Shown here piece by piece: positions 34,942-47,800 of a stretch of DNA of 64,000 nt. The notes beneath the pieces were generated by a model that saw only the letters and a program-made list of their open reading frames with translations, did not search any database and was not told the DNA's origin. Made by a program: the position numbers and the translations under genes. The stretch comes from Cylicocyclus nassatus. Lineage: Eukaryota; Nematoda; Chromadorea; Rhabditida; Strongylidae. The stretch spans positions 26,453,521 to 26,517,520 of the forward strand of contig CATQJL010000001.1 in assembly GCA_958299035.1 (NCBI GenBank). The letters are read 5' to 3'. How positions within the stretch are numbered: the first letter of the stretch is position 1; the number at the start of each line of letters is the position of its first letter.

Positions 34942-36823
34942 GTGAGAAGAATATTTTTTGAAGATTTATTTATTTATTTATGATATGTTAAGATCTGATT
35001 AAGATCTGACTAAGATCTGATTACTTAGAATCTGTTATGACTAACTACCTGGCAATTTGGGAAAGTATAGAAATCCTTCAAATCATTACTTGGACGCTTG
35101 GAGAACATCTGGAATGTATTACTGCGTGGTTTAGTCGATAAGTACAAAGATTATTGAAAAATACTTCTGAATGCGAGAAGTACTTCAATCCACGCATTGT
35201 TTTAGTGCAGCAATAAAAAAGAGGTCAAGTATGCAATGTTTGCACAGTACCTCAGCAATTGTTTCCTCATCAGGTCGTTGGATATCCTCGTCGTCAAGAA
35301 GCACAGTACCTCCTACCAGGTTTTTAATATTGTCTTAACACTGCTTCGCTTCACTAGCAATCAAAGAAGAACAATGCGATATCTACGTTACTCATATTCA
35401 AAAATTATGCATACTATGTTCATAACAGGTTGAAAAAACACCAGACCGGCTCAAAACACATATACTACTACTCGTATAATCTCAACAGTGAATGATATAC
35501 TAATCCTGTCAAGAAAAACATTTAGAAATTTTTTTCACAAAAAAAACCCAGTGTGACTACATTAACCAATCAGCCACAGGATTCAAGAGGTTGATACGAA
35601 TAGCAGATTGTAGTTAATACACATCAGCATGGGCAGACATCCTTTTTGAAGCTGTGCAATTGTAAAAAAAAATGGTTACCGTCTTCATGAAAAATTGAGT
35701 AAACAGGTACAGAGGTTTACTGCTACAGTCTAGATTTTTTATCTCAACACAGTGTGCTTGCGATGCCGAGAAATCGACAAATAGCCACTTTTGCTACGCC
35801 GGCTACTTTCGTATACAAAATACCAATGATTCACACTTGGCTATTTTTTCACCCGTGAACTTTACAGCACTTCCCCGGCACCGCAAACACAGTACATAGG
35901 AACTTCGTAAGAGGTGTTTCTTGTTTAATACTCTTCAAATGAAGGATGCTGAACGATGCATATTTAGAGCAAATATGACGAAATGGTGTAAAAAGTAGTA
36001 TAGTAGCAGTCGTAGTATGAAATTCGAAAAGGTTCGGTGCCAAGAACAGTGTTTACCTCTTGCGAACTGCATTTTAAGCATTATTGTTTGCGATATGCAT
36101 CCTTAAGAGCTGAAATAGTAGTTGTAATCAGATGATCTTTTCTTGTTATTTTTTCTCAAATGAGCCCGACCTAGATGATATTACTGAAAAGCTTGATCTC
36201 GACTTTCTCAAAAATAATAGCCTTTGTTTCTTTCTTCAATGCTTTACCTTGAAACACCGCATTTTTTGATATTAACTTTTGAACAAAACGATCAGTTTCC
36301 GTTTGTAAGTAGCGTACACGCCTATAAATGAGGATTGCATAACAACCTAGTTTTGCAGTGTAATGCTTGATTAGTCTAACTATGATTTTAAAAGCCGATA
36401 TATAGGATTAATGTTCTACTGTGAGCTGATCATGTCTAATAGATAAATACTTAATCTTTTTTTTATCAAAGAGGGCTGTTGTATACGATTATACTCGTAA
36501 ACCACGCAAAGACATCTTTCTTTTTGTAGTTTACATGGCGGCTTGACCAATCTTTTCTTAATAAGTGTTTTCACCCTGAACACAAAAATTTGATTAGTCT
36601 TTTTAGAGCAAGAGAAAACAATTTTATGTTCAGAATTACATAGATTTAGGTTTACAAGGTTCTGCTTAACAGATATTGCAAAACTACTCATCGATAAATT
36701 TCCAATAAGCCAAAATTCTACTTTGTATTTCTGAAAGCTTGTATACATTCCGTTGGGGAAAATACACTACGAAATTTGAACGCCGACTTTATAGTTATTA
36801 TAGATTGGCTGGCTAACATTGTA
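34942..36823. other. no gene seen
   Basis: AT-rich stretch with only short frames and scattered splice-like signals. Nothing could be joined into a supported model. Confidence 0.45.
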
Positions 36824-37825
36824 TTAGGTCGTTTCAAAAGTAATTTCGCTTTTTTCAAACAGACACCACATTTGACGGAACAAAGGTTTCTAAGAGACCT
36901 TGGAGGCATTCGATACAGAATTTCATTTTCTTTCTAATGGTTTTCAAAATGTTGCAAAACAGTCAATGAGCTTTCAGAAAATAACCAAAGTCTGCAACCC
37001 ATGCTTTTAGAGATGGTCAAGTTTTACAATTTTTTAAAACTTTCATATCAATCCTCAGAAGGAATTCAAGTAACGTTTCGATAGAGTAAGCCTTATAGAA
37101 TATGGTACTACTTTTTTCTCCTTTCCATAGCTTGCCATACATTTTTAACAAAATTTTAACTGATGCTATCGTCCATACTTGGGCAGCTAAATCCTCGTAG
37201 AACATCAAAGCGAGAACAGCTCGGGTACTATTCGATGCAGCATTTTCTCCTCTTTCTAAGGGGTGTTTTTTGTTTCCGATTCGTTCAGTTTTCGGGGATA
37301 GAATAATTACAATCCATTTTTTAAGGAGCCCCAGGCTGTACCTGAAAAACTCAAAATTTGATATTTCGAACCCGTAAAACCTCACTTGCTTTGTAAAATT
37401 GATGCTAACTTTTAGTACCATCTTGGTAATCTCAAATTCCGGAAATTATAATGTTTGATGCGATTGTGGCTGAGGTAAGCCTGCCAAAATCCGATGGTTC
37501 TGTTTAAAAAATCTTTCAAAAAATTATGGCGAGCTACGAGAAAGGAAAAAAAAGTATTCTATAAGGTTTACTCTGTCGAATCGTTACTTGAACTTCTTCC
37601 GAAGATTGATATGAAAGTTTTAAAAAATTGTGAAACTTGCATCTCAAAGCATGGGTCGCAGATTTTGGTTATTTTCTGAAGGCTCATTGACTATTTCGCA
37701 ACAATCTCAAAACCATTAAAAAGAGAATGAAATTCTGCATCGAATGCCTCCAAGGTCTCTTAGAAACCTTTGTTCCGTCAAATGTGGTGCCCGAAGAAAG
37801 CCAAATTACTTTTTTAACGACCTAA
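36824..37825. mobile_element. mariner-tipped foldback element
   Basis: The tips are TTAGGTCGTTTCAAAAGTAA and the complement of AATTACTTTTTTAACGACCTAA, with TA on both sides (36822-36823, 37826-37827). The arms pair for over 300 bases (36824-37145 against about 37500-37825) around a centre of about 350 bases. Frames of 134 and 61 codons on opposite strands are the two arms read inversely. No transposase recognised. Confidence 0.8.
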
Positions 37826-38092
37826 TATTTTGTAACAAATATTTTCAAGCTTGAACAGCTAATATGTTACCAGTATGAAAATTAGCTAATGTGTATCGCA
37901 ATTTCAGGAGTCAGTTCCTTTGCCAATGACTCTACTGCCACCGGACTGAGTGAATTTGTAAAGCAGTTCCTCCATCCTTACATTAGCTCGGCATCACGCT
38001 ATTAAACAGTTTGTCTTTTTAAGCAATAAATTGAATTGTGAATGCATGGCAGCTTGTCTCTCACGAATTTCTTACATATCATAGGTCCCTAA

Positions 38093-38329
38093 GGGATCGT
38101 TCATACCGCGCACAAAGGCGGACGAAGGCGGACGAAGCCGGACGAAGGCGGACGAAGGCGGACGAAGGCGCGTCTCGTCTCGTCTCGTTTCTCTCGACAC
38201 ACACATACACACACTCACACACGCCTCGTCTCGTTTCTCTCGACACACACACACTCACACATGCCTTCGTCCGCCTTTGTGCGGCTTCGTCCGCCTTCGT
38301 CCGCCTATGTGCGCGGTATGAACGATCCC
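38093..38329. mobile_element. foldback element with decamer repeats in the gene B promoter
   Basis: The ends GGGATCGTTCATACCGCGCA and complement pair for about 45 bases, flanked by TAA on the left and TAG on the right. The interior has about five tandem GGACGAAGGC decamers (38116-38170), CGTCTCGTCTCG, and CA/CACACT microsatellite. It interrupts the conserved upstream module about 140 bases before the E-box; the equivalent positions in A (27255 region) and C are uninterrupted. Confidence 0.8.
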
Positions 38330-38467
38330 TAGAGAATTTCGTAATTTCCCAAACCAAATGTTATGTATAGAATGACAGTGAATGCGAATTGGTTGCTGCA
38401 CAGGGAAGCTATTTCGTGTTTTTTTCTTCCAGCAGTCGAAGCATTCCATTGTTCCCTGATATTTTCT

Positions 38468-38493
38468 CAGCTGTTTTGTACACAATTATAAAT
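38468..38493 (+). promoter_or_regulatory. core promoter of gene B: CAGCTG plus TATA box
   Basis: CAGCTG at 38468-38473 lies 13 bases before TATAAAT at 38487-38493, which is 60 bases before the ATG at 38547. Identical spacing to gene C. Confidence 0.6.
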
Positions 38494-38546
38494 ACGAGCC
38501 AAGATCTGTTATGTCTCATAATTTGTCTCATAATTTGAAAGCTACC

Positions 38547-40296
38547 ATGCAAGCGTTGTTTCTTTTGCTTCTATTGAGTTCCGTCAGCTTAATCATGCCA
38601 TCGGAACTTCAATGCTCAAACGAAGGAATAGGACGTGAGTTTTCAGAAAAGTAATTTGAAAAAACCTTTATGGACTTCATAATGCAAAACTGAGTTAATC
38701 ATTTTAACTGCGCTACAATAAAGCATCCGCAAAGGTATACTGCCTAAGGCACAAAATTCAGCATGCATTAACAACAACGAGTGCCCACCGAAAATGACAT
38801 GCGTCGAAAGCAAATCTGGTGGCCCAGTGTGCTGTGAGGAAGATGCAGTAAGTTTGGCTTTTTTCAATGCATTTGTAATCGGTAAAGTGACTCTCTGCCA
38901 TCTCTGACGATAACGAATCATTGTACCAAATTCTCTGCACTGATTAGTGGGATGTAAAAATGAAATCAAAACTGATGTGGTGGCTAAAATAAGAGTTGGG
39001 AGCTAAGGCACAGAGTGCTATTGCATTCTTTAAAAAATTTCAGCTTCATATTCGTGATAGACTCTACTATTCAGAGTAAACAGATAATGACAGGTAATGA
39101 TTGTAGTCAACGATGACTAGAAAATATGTTTTTACTCCGAGACAAGCATTCAGCTTAGGCAATCAAAAAAAGGCGAACTTGGTGCCACCGCAAAGGATTC
39201 ATTTGACGATATTTCTTTTATCTTACAGTTGATTTACAAGCGAAAGTCGCAAAGTGGAAGTGAACATTTACTACAGGATACATACCGATACAAAGAGCTT
39301 TCAGCACTGATGCGAAAACTGCCTTAAATATTCTACAAAACACCTTTCGAAAGGAAGTTGAGCGTTTTATCATCAAAACTTGTAATGTTCTAAGTGACTA
39401 CATATTGGGGTCATTCATACGATTTTTGGGCTAGAATATGACATTTGAAAAGGGGCATCACAATGAGATAGATAAGCCGTTCAAAGTAATTTGAGATTAA
39501 AATGTCAGGTCTTCACAATTCCGGCAGATTCTTTACAATTTCCCTCCAAAAGAGTGTGCATAATTTCCAAAGATCTTATTTAGATATAAGAGGCAGGTTT
39601 GAAATCAGCGTTTTAAGCTCTTCATGATGATTTACACTCAAAATTATAAATACCTAGGCCTCGCGATGCCTTCACTAGACCGAATTCTATTAGCTAACTT
39701 TCAATTATGAAGTTTATGTACACATTTGCTGCCCAATCTTTGCCGTCTAAAATGTCAGCAAACAAACAAGACTCGAAAAATCTGTAGTGCGCTCAAAAGT
39801 TCACGGTACTAGTGGGGTTGCTCAAAAAGTTTCAAAACAGAGACTGATGTTTTTAGATTAAGACTGAGATGTAGTATTTTTTGAAATTTTGTGGTCCTCA
39901 CATGGAAAGCGGTTTGAGGTGGTAACAATCAACTTAGCAGCAAATGTCCTTTACCTTTGCCAAGCGTTGTTTGTTATAATGCATCTGAAAGGGCGATCGA
40001 TCTGTAGACAAAAAATCTCTGTTTTTTTCCGAATATTGTTTGAAAAAATGGATGCACAGCATCAATCTCTAAGTTCTAATAACAGAAACACAACTTCAAA
40101 ATTTGTTAGAAGAGCGATGGTAATATTTACCAAATACATGATAGCGACATAATACAATAACCACAAGTTTGAGTTTTACTTTGGATTATTAATGTAATAT
40201 TTTGCAGATCGTCAAAGTAAAGAACGCTGAAGGTACGTTTTTAACAAATGCTATACGCTATGCCGGCGGTAACTTTTCATTACTTCAGGAAACTGA
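38547..40296 (+). CDS. gene B: small secreted 6-cysteine protein
   Basis: Model: exons 38547-38634, 38762-38847, 40208-40232 and 40289-40296; 68 residues. Signal peptide about residues 1-16 (MQALFLLLLLSSVSLI). Cysteines are C23, C31-x5-C37-x5-C43-x9-CC53-54. The tail encoded by the microexon and last exon is IVKVKNAEGN. Donor GTGAGT and acceptor AAATTCAG of intron 1, and donor GTAAGT of exon 2, are strong. The last exon contributes only two residues before TGA, and a second TGA follows immediately, at codons where gene A has Cys-Phe. After the two stops the frame still resembles A (MQN then QQH). An alternative last exon at 39229-39327 is possible. AATAAA at 40412. Role unknown; secreted, probably disulfide-bonded. 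Confidence 0.65.
39229..39327 (+). other. alternative or decayed terminal exon of gene B
   Basis: After a strong acceptor (TTTTATCTTACAG) a frame in phase with exon 2 runs 32 codons to TAA. It aligns with the gene C exon at 45541-45621, but one extra base after the fourth codon shifts the frame and removes the shared GCKVEV segment. Downstream it runs into repeat-like sequence. Confidence 0.35.
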
Positions 40297-40411
40297 TGAA
40301 TGCAAAACAGCATGCAGCAACATGCAATCCTTTGGCTTCCGATAACGAAAAGATACATTCATTTCATTTATTGATTTTTCGTAAAGCGAAGTGTTGAACA
40401 AAAATATACTC

Positions 40412-40417
40412 AATAAA
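40412..40417 (+). terminator. polyadenylation signal of gene B
   Basis: AATAAA within TATACTCAATAAACAAAAG, 116 bases after the stop and conserved exactly in gene C. Confidence 0.65.
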
Positions 40418-41741
40418 CAAAAGCATTCCAAACAAGAACATCACCATTTGAAAAGAGTTGTTGCTGATTACGAAAATTGTTTTTAGCAGCCAGTCTAATC
40501 ACACTCATATATGATGATGAAGAAACTTCTGCTTGACTATATAGACGGACTTTGCAATGTGATTGAGAGTTTAAATGCCATTCACGGCACTTTTAGACTG
40601 GCAAACACGGCCCCATGTATTCCTGACAACGCTTAATCTACATTTGAAAAATGAGCAATTTCAGTTGAATGCTATAAAGTCGACGGAAGTCTTATGAGTT
40701 CAAACAAGAATTTGCCTTCTCTAAGTCTACATTGAATGTATGTTTGCATGATTGGTGCACATACAAATTACGAAAAAATTAAAAGTGCATAAAAGCGCAT
40801 GATGTAATGTGTATGCAGATGATGACACAGACCCCTAGAAAAACTTAAAACAGATGGTTTGCACAGCCATTCTTTGCAAAAAAACCAGTAGTCATTCTCT
40901 GCAAAATTTTGATATATTTTAACAATTGGATTCGCTGCTTAGAAATCGTTGAAAATAAAAAGAAACAGAAGGGGAAAAAACATGAGCAATATTTCATATG
41001 CAAGAACAAAATAAAACAAAAGTCGTCTGTTGGTGCACTGCTTCAAAAGGCTCTTTGCTGAAGCTGCTTAGAAGCCATGAGATTTTTGAATCTCAACAAA
41101 AGGTTTCTGCTTTACACAACAAAGAAATACGTAGCACTTGAAGGTTAAACCATGTAGCATTGGAGTCGAAGCTTTTTTTGGAGTCTGTACCGAAGCAAAA
41201 TATGAGGGAGCAAAGGATGAGCATAAAAACGCAACAAACGTACGAGATCTGTTTAGCGGATTTCTAATTGTGTAGCTTGCAAGTATGCAAAAGTGTCGTC
41301 CACAAAAAATGGATGAGACAGATGAGACATTGTATTACCATGAAAGCTTAGCAATTCATCTCAGTCCTACAAAACATTTTCTTGTCCTATTTCTTTCCTC
41401 TTACTCTCACTCATTTGCGTTTGTAATCAAAAGGCTCCCCCCCCCCCTGACTATTTCCAGCGTTTTTTCTACAGAAACAGATAACATCGATAAAAACAGT
41501 AGATTCTAGGCTGTTATATTGGTGATTAGCGTGCTTCTTGCTCTTTTGTACCATCTCTCAGCATCAGAGCTCAATACCATCTCTCAGCACCAGAGCTCAG
41601 TTTGCAGAAAAATGTTAGAGTTAATAAATGATTAGGCATAAGGTAATTTGGAAACGGTTGTTGCCTGTTATGAGCATGGCGCTTACTTATCCCTCTTCGT
41701 TCTACTTCTCAGCACAAATTATTTTTTTCGCAAATCATCTA
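40418..41741. other. downstream flank of gene B, no gene seen
   Basis: Matches the flank downstream of gene C (48294-49500). At 41555-41611 a 31-base unit ACCATCTCTCAGCAYCAGAG is tandemly duplicated here but single in the other copy (49399). Poly-C near 41442-41450. No supported exon. Confidence 0.5.
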
Positions 41742-42403
41742 GAGTGGTAGTAATTTGGTCGAAACCAACAAATGATGTGATAGTTCAATCATGGTTACAT
41801 CGTGGTAAGCATGATCATCTTTTCACGGCCACTCAATTCAATTGATCATACAAAATCATGAAACAAGCAAGTAACTAGCAGAAAACCATAACTGTTTCAT
41901 GCTTGTTTCATTCTAAACCAAACTATGAGTTAAACAGCAGGTTAACACCATTGTTCCCTTATCAGATAGAGTAATGAAAACAGCACTTCATTTCATGAGA
42001 CGCAGACGTGAAACCACCACATCATAGTTTAAAATGAAAAGTACCCCCGACCACTTTTTCGTTTAAAACAATGATGTGTTGGTTTTGCAAGTTAAGAAGA
42101 GTGAGGGAGATCATTTTGCAACTTACTATGAGAAAGCTTACTTGTTTACAGCTAGATAAGGTTATAGGAAGGTGCAAGGCTGGGGACCGAACTGCAAATT
42201 TGGTAAAGTGCAATGATTGCCGACAAGCATGAGAATGGTTGGAGTTTCGATCTCCTCCAATGACTTTGCTTTGCAAGATAGCATTTCGAGGTTTCCTATT
42301 GGTTAATTCGTGGTTTCGTTGGGAAAATCATGTGAAGCTGCTGGTTAGCTGGTGTCTTGAAAACTCAGTTAACATGATGGTTTCGACCAAATTACTACCA
42401 CTC
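41742..42403. mobile_element. MITE-like inverted-repeat element in the gene B block
   Basis: Ends GAGTGGTAGTAATTTGGTCG and the complement of CGACCAAATTACTACCACTC are perfect inverted copies over about 25 bases. The block copy at 44490-51530 lacks it. No clear target duplication. Frames on both strands have no domain. Confidence 0.65.
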
Positions 42404-43505
42404 CAGTACATATCTCAGTAATTTTGAACTGGTGCGACTTTATGTGACCTTATCCTGCATAAAAGTGATGCAATTACACCAATTGACTGCTGGTTTGAAG
42501 CAACCACAATGTGCTCACAATGCTCATAAATACAATGTCTATTAGCAAAGATTATCTCAAATATTTGAGAACATTCACCTTTCTGATATGACCTAAATCT
42601 ACAATGTCCATGGAAAAAGTTACTGTCATGATATTGACGCATTTTCGCCCATTTTTCAAAGCAAAAGTGCATTCACTTTTACTCCTCTAAATTCCGCTAA
42701 AAGCAGAACGTCGACTTGAATTACGAAGATGTTGGCTACTTGTAGTCCTTTATGCTCAATTTGAAACTACTTTGTTTTGGAAGAGAAAGATAAAAAAATT
42801 AATGGTCGTGTGATTTGAACCCGTGTACGGGAGTATGTAGAAACAGGTTACTTTGACATTCTGGTCATGAAAAAATGCAAGAAGTGCTCACTGCCTTCCA
42901 TTTTTTCGGATTTTGGAATTAAAGTTCACCAGGAACAATAGTGCGAATGTTTAAAATCTTGTTAAGCCTGCTTGCACTATCGAATGTTATCCGAGCCCTA
43001 TTTGAATTATCACTAGAAATATGAATGGCAAACCTACAAAGTATTGTGAAGCATTCCAAATCCGAAAGATTAATGAAAACATTTTATGAAAGCACTAATA
43101 TTTCTATTGTTAATTTCATAAGAATCTGTTTGGCAGTGATCAAGAATAATAATAATTTTGAAACCATTATAGTGATACCTTTATCCTTCCGTCGATGTTT
43201 CTGTGTTTCTGTCAGGCTCTCCATTTTTCAGCCCTTAAAGGCATTGTCATATATACTGATGCTGGGTCCGAAGTGATTTTTGAAGTTCACAAAAAAAGGC
43301 GAAATTTTGCTTTTCAGGAAGTTTTCAATAGCTTTTAAAAGCAGTTTTACGCAGGCTTTCTACAAACTCACGCGAATGATCCTGCCGGCTAAAAGGTGAC
43401 ATCTTTTGCCAGACGTTCTAGGCAACCACTCAGTTAGAGACTCCGCTTTTGTATCGTATTAGAAATCACAACACAAGGACTACTGTACTAATTGTTGGAG
43501 AAGTA
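42404..43505. other. duplicated flank, no gene seen
   Basis: Shares ATTATGTGACCTTATCCT-like and GATGCTGGGTCCGAAGTGAT segments with 49740-51520. No supported exon; the 83- to 85-codon frames are unrelated to each other. Confidence 0.4.
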
Positions 43506-43782
43506 CAGTTGCTTCATTTCATATGATCATGTGTGCCATTGCACACACAGTCCACTTTGGCGTCCTCATCCTGGATTTGAAATCGCAAAAACGCAAAAGA
43601 CTCACCGATTGTTATCGATTACATCAATTTGAGGTGACTAATAACTAAAAAGGAAAGAAATGCTAAGAACATCTTGGAAACACTTACCTGAAGGCTTGTT
43701 TCTCCCACGAATCCAGGATCGGGACGCCAAAGGTGAACTGTGTGTGCAATTACACACATGATCATATGAAATGAAGCGACTG
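43506..43782. mobile_element. Tc1/mariner-type MITE
   Basis: Ends CAGTTGCTTCATTTCATATG and the complement of CATATGAAATGAAGCGACTG, with TA on both sides (43504-43505, 43783-43784). The inverted arms extend about 75 bases. Length 277 bases, no coding capacity. Confidence 0.8.
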
Positions 43783-44489
43783 TACAGTACAAAACCAAAT
43801 GCCAGGTCGTTCAATTACATTGGCACATTGTATGATAGATTGGCATTGTTTTTCCTAAAGAATATTGCTGAACTCGACGAGCTCTTAAGCTACGAATCCG
43901 ATAAAACTTAGCTAGATTGCGACTGCATAAAGCCAAGCATTATTGCAGCCCTAGAGAAAGTGCGCGTAATTCCTTTTTTGAGAGTCTTAAGAGTGGACAA
44001 AAGTTCCTAGTCTAAGCTTTATGTTTAGAAATTTTTTACAGAAATCTTGTGTTCTTATAGCGTAAGCTCAAGTTACTTGTAAGAACAAGTGACTTGCTCA
44101 AAGGCACCGTCCACCCTAGTTGAGAGTCTTGAGCTTTTGGCAGCTTATGATAGTGGACCCCCCCCCCCCCCATCTAGCCAATGCCCAAGTCGCGGCGTAG
44201 ATGTTGCTTCCGAAGCGAGAAAATCGCTCCGGGATAAAAGGCAAGAGGACCCCTAGACGGCACCGCCCTCCCCATCCATGCCTGTTCATCCAATCACGTT
44301 CCGGACAGCCACCTGTGGGTTCTCCGGAGTGGTGATTGTCAGGGTTTTCGTGGATTCTCGACTTCATATTAGAATCAGGGACATGATAAGGTCCAGAAAC
44401 GACAAAAGCTGGAATTTGAGTGAAAGGTGCCTTGAATCCCAAAAATATATAGAACACTTTTAAAAAACCACAAAACGTTTCTCCGTCAT
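43783..44489. other. no gene seen; GC-richer segment with poly-C
   Basis: Poly-C of about 13 bases at 44158-44170, followed by a GC-richer stretch to 44400. It opens a 142-codon minus-strand frame, the longest in the window, with no domain or paired splice signals; it is left as probable repeat-derived sequence. Confidence 0.4.
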
Positions 44490-44775
44490 TGACTCTACTG
44501 CCATCAAACTGAGTGGATCTGTAAAGCAGTCCCTTCATCCGCACTCTAGTTCAGCATCAAATCTTCGAGCAGTTTGACCTTTTCAACAAAACATCAGATC
44601 TTAGAAGGCATGGCAGGTTGTCTCTTGCGATTTCTCATATGAAGGATTTTGTAACTTTTCAAATCAAATGTTGTGTGTACCAAATAAAATCGGCTGATTG
44701 GCTGCTGCATAGGAAAGCTATTTTATGTTTTTTCTTTCAGCAATCGAAGCATCCCATTGTTCCCCGATATTTTCT

Positions 44776-44801
44776 CAGCTGTTTTGTACACAATTATAAA
44801 T
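44776..44801 (+). promoter_or_regulatory. core promoter of gene C: CAGCTG plus TATA box
   Basis: CAGCTG at 44776-44781 and TATAAAT at 44795-44801, with the ATG at 44855. Sequence from here to the ATG is nearly identical to gene B, including a short duplicated TAATTTGTCTCA element. Confidence 0.6.
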
Positions 44802-44854
44802 ACGAGCCAAGATCTGTTATGTCTCATAATTTGTCTCATAATTTGAAAGCTACC

Positions 44855-47800
44855 ATGCAAGCGTTGTTTCTTTTGCTTCTATTGAGTTCCGTCGGCCTAA
44901 TCATGCCGAAACTTAAATGCTCAGACGGAGGAGCAAAACGTGAGTTTTCAGGGAAGTGATTTGAAAAAACTTTTATGAACCTCATAATGCAAATCTGTGT
45001 TAATCATTTCAAATGAGCTAAGATAAAGCATCCGCAAAGTAAACTGCGTAAAGCACAAAATTCAGCATGCATTAACAACAAGGACTGCCCACCGCAAATG
45101 ACCTGCATAGAAAACAAACCTGGTGGACCGGTGTGCTGTAATGATGCTGCAGTAAGTTTGTTTTTTTTACAACGCATCTGTAGTCGGTAGAGTGACCTTC
45201 CGCCATCTCTGAAGATAACGAATTATTGTACCAAATGATGTTTTCTGCACTGATTAGTGGATATGAACTGAACTAAGGTTCTAAGGATTCAAAACTGCAA
45301 TGGCTAAAATAAGAATTGAGAGCCAAAGCACAGAGTAGCACTGCATCTTGAAACAATTTTATTTTTATGATTGTGATGGACTAGTGTTCAGAATAAACAA
45401 GTGACAAAGTAAGAGATAAATATTATAGAAAGTACTTTTTAATTAAAGGCAAACATCAATTAGCTCAGGCAAACGGAACAAAAGGCGTACTTGATGCCAC
45501 CGCAAAGGATTCATATAACGATATTTCTTTTATTTTACAGTTGACTCACAAGGAGGGTTGCAAAGTGGAAGTGGACAATTATCATAAGATGCATACCGTT
45601 ACCAAGAACTTCGAGCACTGATATCAAATCTGTCTTCCATATCTGCAGACCGTTGGAAAGGATGTTATGGGCGTTTTTTTTTCGACTAAAAATTGGGGAT
45701 CGGGAATTGGGAACAAATTGGAATTTTTGGGCTAGAATATGAAATTTAAAAAGGGTCAGCATCACAATAAGATGGATAAACCGTTTTAAGTAATTCGAGT
45801 TCAAAATGCTTGGTCTTGACAAATCCGGCTGCTTTAGCTTAGCAATTTTAAAAGAATGTGCATAACTTCCAAAGGTCTTATGTAGATATGGAAGGCAGAT
45901 TTGGAACCAGCGCTCTAAGCTCTTCATGATGATTTGCTTTTGAAATGATGACCACCCGGGCTTTGCGATTCCTTCGCTAGGCCGAACATGATTTCATTCG
46001 ATGGGATAAGCGCATTCTTACATCATAAGATGTATGCGCGCGTTTGCTTCGCATTCTTTAATGTTTGAAATCTCGCGATTAAACAAGGCTCGAAAAAATC
46101 TGGCACATTTTAGTAGTGCGCTCACAACTTCACGACATTTGCGGTTGCTCAAAAACTCTCAAAAAGAGAATGATGTTTTTGAGTCAAGACTTAGACATAG
46201 TCTTTTTTAAAATTTTGTGGTCCTCACACGGAAAGCGGTTTTAGGTGAGTAACTATCAGCTTGGCAGCAAGTGTCCTTTACCTTTGCTAAATGTCGTTTA
46301 TTATAATGCATCTAAAAGGGCGATCAATCCGTAGACAAAAGATCTCTGTTTTTTTCCGAACATTGTTTAAAAACGAGTGCTCAGATAATTGCCGGGGGCA
46401 GGCAGTCCGCAAACTCGCGCTTTTCTGCAGGCAGGCGGTCAGCAGAATTTTGGACGTGGCCGAACCTTCAGCGGACGGCACTTCCTTTACGGTCGTATAT
46501 TCTGCCAGAGGGCAGCAATACAGCACTTTTTGCAGGCGCTCAGTAAATAATTTCTTTCAGCAAGCGCTCGGACCCTTTTTACGCAGTTTCTGCCGTACGC
46601 CGAGAAAAGGTGAGACTCTACCTGGCAGAGGTGCTATCGATGGTTTTATTACCCAAATTTAGAGTACCTTCTTTCAGCGGAAGGGTACCCTGGGATGTAC
46701 GGTCCTTCACAAGGACCGTGCGGTCCACAAAAATTTTGCATATTCTCGCGAAAAGTCCGCGAGAATGCGGCCACTGAGCCGCAACTGTTCCATGAAAAAG
46801 CCGCAATTCTTCTCCGAGCACTCTTCTAAAAATTGGCCAGAATTGTTCCAAATTTCTGCAAGCGGATCGCAAGAAATCAGCGAACTCCGGTACCGGTACC
46901 GCTTGCTCAAAATTCGCATGGCCACCTGCCCCCAGCGATTATCTAAGGCCCGTATGCACTAACATCCCTGCGGCGAGGGGAGCGGCGTCCCCCGTTATGA
47001 AAGGGCCGCGTGCGGACGACGCTGCGGCTTCTTCATCATTGGGGATGTCGCTCTCCTCGCCGCGGGGATGTTAGTGCATACGGGCCTAAGTGGATGCACA
47101 GCATCAATCTCTAAGTTCTAAAATATAACAGAAACACAACTTCAAAATTCCTCAGAAGCAGAGCTTGGCACAGGTGGCTTACGGGGCAAGCTGGCTATCG
47201 TTTTGGAATAAAAAGCAAGGGGGATATCGTTGAAGCAGAAACCCCAGCCCCCCCCCCCACCCAAGACACAATCGCCTTCTGCCTTTATGTCACCCATCCT
47301 CTATAGAAGACGCAAACTGTTATTTCTGCCTTATGGTTCTGCAAAAACCAAAAATTTTCTGTTTCAGCATGTTTGCCGGTGAAGCGCGCGAATTCAAACC
47401 TGCCTCGAAACAAACAAAAGACTTGTTTACAGCGAAGAGAAATTGAAATGACACCAAAATTGGTGTGTAGATGGGCAATAGGGAGCTAGGACTATGCGCA
47501 AAGATTATGAAAAAAATTATGTGAACTGAAGGCGTGGCAAACTTTTTTCGGAGTTAAGTGGCTTTCCAGCCACCCTAAACACCTGAGGTGGCTGTGAAAA
47601 AATGAAATCATATATTTTCCTCCCTTCACATAATTATTTCATATTTCCAACACAACCTTGTTCTACATCAAAAACCCTACAAATGGGATTTTGAATCTCT
47701 CTAAACCCCCCCTTTTCCTCGCCTAGTTACAGCCCTCCAAACATTTTGTATGGCGGCGGCAAGCCTGCTCCAAGCGCGCAGTGGTGCGCGCCGACAGCAT

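Larger units (their letters stand above)
37927..43400. repeat. duplicated block carrying gene B
   Basis: Aligns in the same orientation with 44490-51530, from TGACTCTACTGCCA upstream of the gene through its downstream flank to GCTTTCTACAAACTCACGCG (43356). Gene-A flanks resemble both less closely. Differences include the foldback at 38093-38329, the 31-base duplication at 41555 and the MITE at 41742-42403 here, and the insertions at 46380-47090, 47159-47990 and 50206-51019 in the other copy. Confidence 0.75.

Noticed and set aside
37017..37421. 134-codon minus-strand frame
   Set aside because: It lies inside the foldback element 36824-37825 and its partner arm gives a similar peptide on the other strand; not transposase-like.
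42805..42850. Minus-strand tRNA suggested by TTTGAACCCGTG
   Set aside because: The T-stem does not pair and no D-arm, anticodon arm or acceptor stem could be built.
44116..44544. 142-codon minus-strand open frame, the longest in the window
   Set aside because: It lies over a poly-C run and GC-rich repeat-like DNA, overlaps a plus-strand frame, has no domain, signal peptide or splice partners.
45535..45927. 130-codon minus-strand open frame
   Set aside because: It is antisense to the gene C alternative exon and to a repeat remnant carrying the GATTTGGAACCAGCGC phrase; the gene B copy does not keep it.
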